The position numbers were made by a program, and so were the translations under genes. The notes beneath the pieces are model-generated. The model searched no databases. It had not been told where the DNA came from and was given only the letters and a program-made list of their open reading frames with translations. Source: Thermodesulfovibrio sp. (lineage in GTDB: Bacteria > Nitrospirota > Thermodesulfovibrionia > Thermodesulfovibrionales > JdFR-85). From it: DNA of 9,347 nt. The stretch's first letter is position 1. The number at the start of each line of letters is the position of its first letter. Location: positions 1 through 9,347 of the forward strand of contig JALUSH010000185.1 of assembly GCA_027016675.1 (NCBI GenBank). Reading direction: 5' to 3'. Positions 6,113-9,347 of this stretch are shown one piece after another.

Positions 6113-6801
6113 AATAATCTCAATGCTAACTGGGCATCACTCCAGGTAAGCCATTTTGCATTTGGATTTCTCAAAAGATAGGAAGGGTGGAATGTAGGCA
6201 CCACCTTGATAGTATTATAGCGATAGGTTTTGCCCCTTACCTTTGAAATACTCCCAATCTCACCAAGTAATGCCTTAGTTGCAACATCACCCAGTGTCAT
6301 TATAACCCTTGGGTTTATGATCTCAATCTGCTTTTTCAGGAATGGCAGGCATGCTTCTATTTCATCTTCCCTGGGTCGTCTGTTGTTGGGAGGTCTGCAT
6401 TTTACTATATTGGCAATGTAAACATCATCTCTTTTTAATCCCATTTTTGTTATCAGCCTTGTAAGCAACTCTCCAGCCCTGCCCACAAAAGGTCTTCCCT
6501 GCAGATCTTCATCCGCGCCAGGCGCTTCCCCTATAAACATCAACTCTGCCTCTGGGTTTCCCTCCCCGAATACAATATTGGTACGTTTTTCAGAGAGTCT
6601 GCACAAACGGCAATCACCAATTTCTTCTCTCAATTTAAAAAGTTTTTTTTCTCTTATCAGACAGGAACTGTTCCCGCTATTAGAGATTGAACAAACACTA
6701 ACAGGAACATTGAGAGGCAATCGTTCATAACCCATTACCTCAAAGTATTTTACTATCCTTATCAACCACTCCTTGTGTAACTTTACTATCTCTCGCCCCA
6801 T
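6103..6801 (-). CDS. Uracil-DNA glycosylase, family 4 ([4Fe-4S])
   Basis: This enzyme cuts uracil from DNA, the first step of base excision repair after cytosine deamination. The 232 residues contain motif 1 GEAPGADED (91-99), in the GE(A/G)PG form typical of family 4 rather than family 5, then GRPFVGRAGELL (102-113), and the HPSYLLRNP motif (205-213) near the C-terminus. Cys64 and Cys67 (CRLC), Cys135 (VKCRPP) and Cys151 fit the four iron-sulfur ligands. About 60 residues precede the first ligand, an N-terminal extension of unknown role; part may be a helix (1-23). The ATG overlaps the end of nadK by 16 bases and has AGGGAG (6810-6815 on the plus-strand scale) 8 bases upstream, suggesting coupled translation. 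It is the last gene of its operon. Confidence 0.93.
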   Translation of the reverse strand: MGREIVKLHKEWLIRIVKYFEVMGYERLPLNVPVSVCSISNSGNSSCLIREKKLFKLREEIGDCRLCRLSEKRTNIVFGEGNPEAELMFIGEAPGADEDLQGRPFVGRAGELLTRLITKMGLKRDDVYIANIVKCRPPNNRRPREDEIEACLPFLKKQIEIINPRVIMTLGDVATKALLGEIGSISKVRGKTYRYNTIKVVPTFHPSYLLRNPNAKWLTWSDAQLALRLLGR

Positions 6802-7658
6802 TTCAATTTCTCCCTCAGTATCTGGAAATAATCCCTTTCACAGGGGATAAGCAGTTTCGTTTTAAAAGGAGACTTTTTAATCTCAACAAGGTCTGACTTT
6901 TTTAAGGAGACCCCAACCTGTCCATCAAGGGTTAAGAACACATCTTCGCTGTCTGATTTCATACTCACTTCTATAAAACTCTCTCCAGAGAGCACAATTG
7001 GTCTGTTTGTAAGGGTATGAGGACAGATGGGTGTTATCACAATACAATCAAGTGATGGATGAATAATAGGCCCACCTGCTGAAAGATTATATGCGGTAGA
7101 ACCTGTGGGTGTAGAAATAATCAAGCCATCAGCCCTGTAGGTAGTAACATAGGTATGGTCAATATAGGTTTCCAGATCAATAATCCTTGCAAGGGCACCC
7201 TTTGTTATTACCACATCATTAAGCACGGTATATTCGGCAATGGTTTCACCATGACGAATAATGCTGGTCTTGAGCATCATTCTTTCCTCAATAGAACACT
7301 CACCCTTTAACATGGTTTCCAGTGCTGAAAAAACCTCTGTACGATTAACCTCGGTAATGAAGCCAAGCCCTCCAAGATTAATTCCAAGAATGGGAATACT
7401 TCTCTCAGCTACAAGCCTGGCTGCACTTAACATTGTTCCATCTCCGCCAAGTACAATAAGTACATCTATCAACTTCGGAATTTCTGCTCTTTTATATCCC
7501 TTCATATCCAGACGGGATGCTGTCTCTTTGTCAATATATACATTATACCCCTGGTCTTTAAGCCATGGTAGAATGTCCTTGAGAATCTCAAGGGGTTCAG
7601 GTCTTCCTGTCTTGCTGATAATTCCTACATTCTTCATATTTTTAAGATTCCCGGTCAT
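6786..7658 (-). CDS. nadK: NAD kinase
   Basis: NAD kinase phosphorylates NAD+ to NADP+ using ATP or polyphosphate and so sets the cytosolic NADP pool. The 290-residue protein has the catalytic GGDGT motif (71-75) and the NLGGLGF loop (94-100). It also has LNDVVITKG (146-154), the second conserved block ADGLIISTPTGSTAY (177-191) with GGPI after it, and TLDGQ (243-247). Length and motif order are normal for a bacterial enzyme. The annotated ATG overlaps tsaE by 17 bases. A second ATG at 7635-7637 (Met8, giving MKNVGIIS) begins like many family members and lies just past the tsaE stop; neither has a strong ribosome-binding site, so the start is uncertain by seven residues. The end overlaps the glycosylase start. 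Confidence 0.96.
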   Translation of the reverse strand: MTGNLKNMKNVGIISKTGRPEPLEILKDILPWLKDQGYNVYIDKETASRLDMKGYKRAEIPKLIDVLIVLGGDGTMLSAARLVAERSIPILGINLGGLGFITEVNRTEVFSALETMLKGECSIEERMMLKTSIIRHGETIAEYTVLNDVVITKGALARIIDLETYIDHTYVTTYRADGLIISTPTGSTAYNLSAGGPIIHPSLDCIVITPICPHTLTNRPIVLSGESFIEVSMKSDSEDVFLTLDGQVGVSLKKSDLVEIKKSPFKTKLLIPCERDYFQILREKLKWGER

Positions 7659-8100
7659 TTCCCAATCTTTTCAGGCGGTCTCTTTCACCCATGATTTTTA
7701 TGATTCTATCAGATTCATTTTTCACAGAAATGTTTACCTTAAAGGTACAGTCCCAATCACCAAGCCTTTCGGCCCATTCAACCACTGTCACACCATCACC
7801 ATCAATGTATTCCTCAAGTCCAAGATCAACTATGTCGACCTCTCTGCTTAATCTGTAAAGATCTATATGATAAAGAGGATATCGTCCATAGTGTTCTGCA
7901 ATTATAACAAAACTTGCACTTGTTATTTCATTCTCATGTATATCCAGGGCCTTTGCAATTCCTTTTATAAATGTTGTCTTACCAGCACCAAGGTCACCAT
8001 AAATGAATACACTGTCACCAGGCTGCAGAATCCTTCCGAATGACTCTCCTGTTTTTATAGTCTTTAACGCATCAGAAGAGAGAATCTCTATTACATACAT
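7642..8100 (-). CDS. tsaE: tRNA threonylcarbamoyladenosine biosynthesis ATPase TsaE
   Basis: TsaE is the small P-loop ATPase that works with TsaB and TsaD to install N6-threonylcarbamoyl on A37 of ANN-decoding tRNAs. At 152 residues it has the usual size. It shows the P-loop GDLGAGKTT (35-43), HIDLYRL (78-84) and VVEWAERLG (106-114), the characteristic late motif. The segment usually written as SPTF reads SASF here (61-64), so the proline is replaced. The C-terminus ends in a basic, polar stretch. Its ATG lies 3 bases after the CBS-protein stop, with AGGTTGA overlapping that stop as ribosome-binding site. Its end overlaps the annotated nadK start. tsaB and tsaD are not in the window. Confidence 0.95.
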   Translation of the reverse strand: MYVIEILSSDALKTIKTGESFGRILQPGDSVFIYGDLGAGKTTFIKGIAKALDIHENEITSASFVIIAEHYGRYPLYHIDLYRLSREVDIVDLGLEEYIDGDGVTVVEWAERLGDWDCTFKVNISVKNESDRIIKIMGERDRLKRLGNDRES

Positions 8101-8103
8101 GTT

Positions 8104-8565
8104 TCAACCTGCTATGGCCCTGATAATATCCTTTTTACCTATAATGCCCTCAAGTTTTTTACCGTCCATGACAGGCAGTAGATGCACTCCCTTCTCGGTC
8201 ATTATATCTGCGATCTCTGAAAGTGGTGTGTCCACATCAACAGTAATAACATCCTTTGTACAGATATCTCCCACTGTAGTAGCAGCCATCTTTCTTATCT
8301 CTTCCTCAACCCTGGAATCACTCTCAACAGGTATAATGGCATCAAATATCCTGATTATAGTAGGGATATGAAAGGGGCGTTCCTTCTTTATAAGATCATT
8401 CTCAGTTACTATGCCTACAAGGTTACCTTTATCATCAACTACAGGGGCACCAGAAATGTCCTTTTCTATAAAGAGTCTACCCAGTTCTTCCACTGATGTG
8501 TCAGGTCTGACGGTTATAACATCCCTTCTCATGATATCACCTGCTTTTAATATCTTATCAGTCAT
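8104..8565 (-). CDS. Standalone two-CBS-domain protein
   Basis: A 153-residue protein made of two CBS domains and little else, so probably a Bateman module that senses adenine nucleotides. CBS1 covers about residues 9-60 (DIMRRDVITV, SGAPVV, then GIVTEND at 51-57, matching the GhxT/SxxD nucleotide-binding motif). A linker (61-96) includes HIPTIIRIFDAI. CBS2 covers about 97-152 (TVGDICTKDVITV, HLLPVMD, GIIGKKD at 140-146), where Gly replaces the usual Thr/Ser. The start is secure: AAGGAGGA lies at 8573-8580 with a 7-base gap. Its ligand and partner are unknown. Lying first in the tight run with tsaE, nadK and the glycosylase, it is probably cotranscribed with them; a regulatory role on NadK would be speculation. 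Confidence 0.9.
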   Translation of the reverse strand: MTDKILKAGDIMRRDVITVRPDTSVEELGRLFIEKDISGAPVVDDKGNLVGIVTENDLIKKERPFHIPTIIRIFDAIIPVESDSRVEEEIRKMAATTVGDICTKDVITVDVDTPLSEIADIMTEKGVHLLPVMDGKKLEGIIGKKDIIRAIAG

Positions 8566-8634
8566 TTATAAATCCTCCTTAATATATTTTGTCTCTGTCT
8601 GTGTAAGAGGCTGTTATATCGTATGTGAATAACA
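8566..8634 (-). other. Spacer between pgeF and the CBS gene, with a weak inverted repeat and a strong ribosome-binding site
   Basis: This 69-base gap is the only sizeable spacer in the minus-strand block. Next to the pgeF stop is a 6-base inverted repeat, TGTTAT (8612-8617) and ATAACA (8629-8634), with an 11-base loop; it is AT-rich and has no U-run, so it is a poor terminator. Near the CBS start is the consensus ribosome-binding site AAGGAGGA (8573-8580). I see no convincing -35/-10 pair for a separate promoter, though an AT-rich stretch around 8581-8590 leaves the possibility open. Confidence 0.4.
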
Positions 8635-9312
8635 CTATCTTAATCCTATAAATCCACCCTGCCTTTCAGTGGTCTTGTCATACCGATAAGAAAAGAATTT
8701 TTCTGGGTAACAGAAGGTGCATTTCTCAGATATCCAGATGTTCTCCCCAGGCACACCTTCTGAGACTGCCTGACACTTGTTTGCATGGGGCAAATCAAGG
8801 CATATCCTGTCATCCTTAATTATATAATAATCACCATCTCCTGTTTGTCCTTTTACAAGGCTGAAAACCCTTTCATCAACACTATAGCAACACCACCGTA
8901 TCGCTGGTCCCATTGAAATCAATATATCAGATGCTGAACTGTTGTATCCATCTGCAAATGATCTGATTGCCTTCTTTATGATACCTTTGGCTGTGCCACG
9001 CCAGCCAGCATGTACAGCAGCAACTACCTCCTTTTTTAAATCCCACATCAGGATGGGCACACAATCCGCAACCTTAATGCTCAATAGTAGACCCTTTTTA
9101 TCAGTAATCAATCCATCACCAACTAATGATATAAAATCTCCTTTTTCATCGATGGTGATTATCCTGTCTGTATGTTCCTGTTTCATGTATAGAATATTTT
9201 TTTCAGGAAAACCACACAATGAGGATATCCTTTCAGGATCAACACCCTCATTCCTGTCTGTATAAAATGCAATCAGTCCGTTGTCCTCTTCAAGATTCTC
9301 TGGATAAATCAT
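8635..9312 (-). CDS. pgeF: Laccase-domain protein of the YfiH/PgeF family (DUF152, multicopper-like purine nucleoside phosphorylase)
   Basis: The family was first called polyphenol oxidase/laccase-like. Members are now linked to purine nucleoside phosphorylase and adenosine deaminase activity, and in E. coli to clearing mis-incorporated L-Ser-containing peptidoglycan precursors. The 225 residues show the three metal-site residues in their usual blocks: His47 in QEHTDRI, Cys84 in VADCVPI and His101 in AVHAGWRG. GPAIRWCCYSV (135-145) and the C-terminal KCTFCYPEKFFSYR followed by ERQGGFIGL are typical. The family glycine after the first His is Thr here. No start other than this ATG fits, since an in-frame TAA lies 24 bases upstream; GAGGA upstream is rather distant (about 13 bases). 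It is the first complete gene of the minus-strand block. Confidence 0.93.
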   Translation of the reverse strand: MIYPENLEEDNGLIAFYTDRNEGVDPERISSLCGFPEKNILYMKQEHTDRIITIDEKGDFISLVGDGLITDKKGLLLSIKVADCVPILMWDLKKEVVAAVHAGWRGTAKGIIKKAIRSFADGYNSSASDILISMGPAIRWCCYSVDERVFSLVKGQTGDGDYYIIKDDRICLDLPHANKCQAVSEGVPGENIWISEKCTFCYPEKFFSYRYDKTTERQGGFIGLR

Positions 9313-9347
9313 AAGGAATAATTGGTCCTCTATGGGTTATCTTACTG
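9290..9347 (-). CDS. Possible 3' end of an upstream gene overlapping pgeF (partial)
   Basis: On the minus strand, one frame stays open from the right edge through 18 codons and ends in TGA at 9290-9292. The readable tail is ITHRGPIIPYDLSRES, overlapping the pgeF start by 23 bases. Both other frames carry stops within this edge segment. Overlapping starts are the habit of this operon, so a real upstream gene is plausible. The tail is too short to identify, and 18 open codons can arise by chance. Confidence 0.2.
   Translation of the reverse strand, partial: SKITHRGPIIPYDLSRES

Noticed and set aside
6643..6650. T8 on the plus strand as a terminator for the ATP synthase operon
   Set aside because: It is about 540 bases past the stop and preceded only by AT-rich sequence with no GC-rich stem; it is better read as Lys codons of the glycosylase on the other strand.
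9172..9174. Loss of the Gly after the first His in PgeF (QEHT) as a sign of inactivity
   Set aside because: His47, Cys84 and His101 are all present with intact flanking blocks; variation after the His is expected in the family.

Overview
The window is bacterial chromosome carrying two housekeeping gene blocks that converge tail to tail. Base composition is moderately AT-rich (judged by eye, not counted). The F1-type ATP synthase cluster begins with paired b'/b subunits and has no a or c subunit gene. Together with a [4Fe-4S] family 4 uracil-DNA glycosylase and standalone TsaE and CBS proteins, this suits a Gram-negative anaerobic lineage such as Nitrospirota or Desulfobacterota. That placement is inference from gene content and organisation, not from a search.

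Bases 1-6102, plus strand: an AT-rich promoter region (TTGACA at 56-61, extended -10 ending at 83) leads into atpF'-atpF-atpH-atpA-atpG-atpD-atpC. These encode the peripheral stalk (b', b, delta) and the F1 head and rotor (alpha, gamma, beta, epsilon). The first three genes are almost contiguous (1-3 bases apart). Short AT-rich spacers holding TATAAT-like sequence and good ribosome-binding sites precede alpha, gamma and beta. A longer 101-base spacer with an inverted repeat precedes epsilon. The membrane subunits a and c must be encoded elsewhere.

Bases 6103-9312, minus strand, in transcription order: pgeF (YfiH/DUF152 laccase-domain protein), a two-CBS-domain protein, tsaE (tRNA t6A synthesis ATPase), nadK (NAD kinase) and a family 4 uracil-DNA glycosylase. 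The last four are separated by 3 bases or overlap by about 16, so they are probably cotranscribed and translationally coupled. Their promoter may lie beyond the right edge.

The two blocks meet with abutting stop codons at 6100-6105. An inverted repeat followed by a U-run on the minus strand lies over the end of atpC and looks like the terminator of the minus-strand operon. I found no equally good terminator for the ATP synthase operon.

I see no mobile element, CRISPR array, tRNA, rRNA or clear novel system. The points worth a second look are small: a signal-peptide-like N-terminus on subunit b, the atpD-atpC spacer, the terminator buried in atpC, an ATP-binding motif in epsilon, and a CBS protein with one degenerate nucleotide site.
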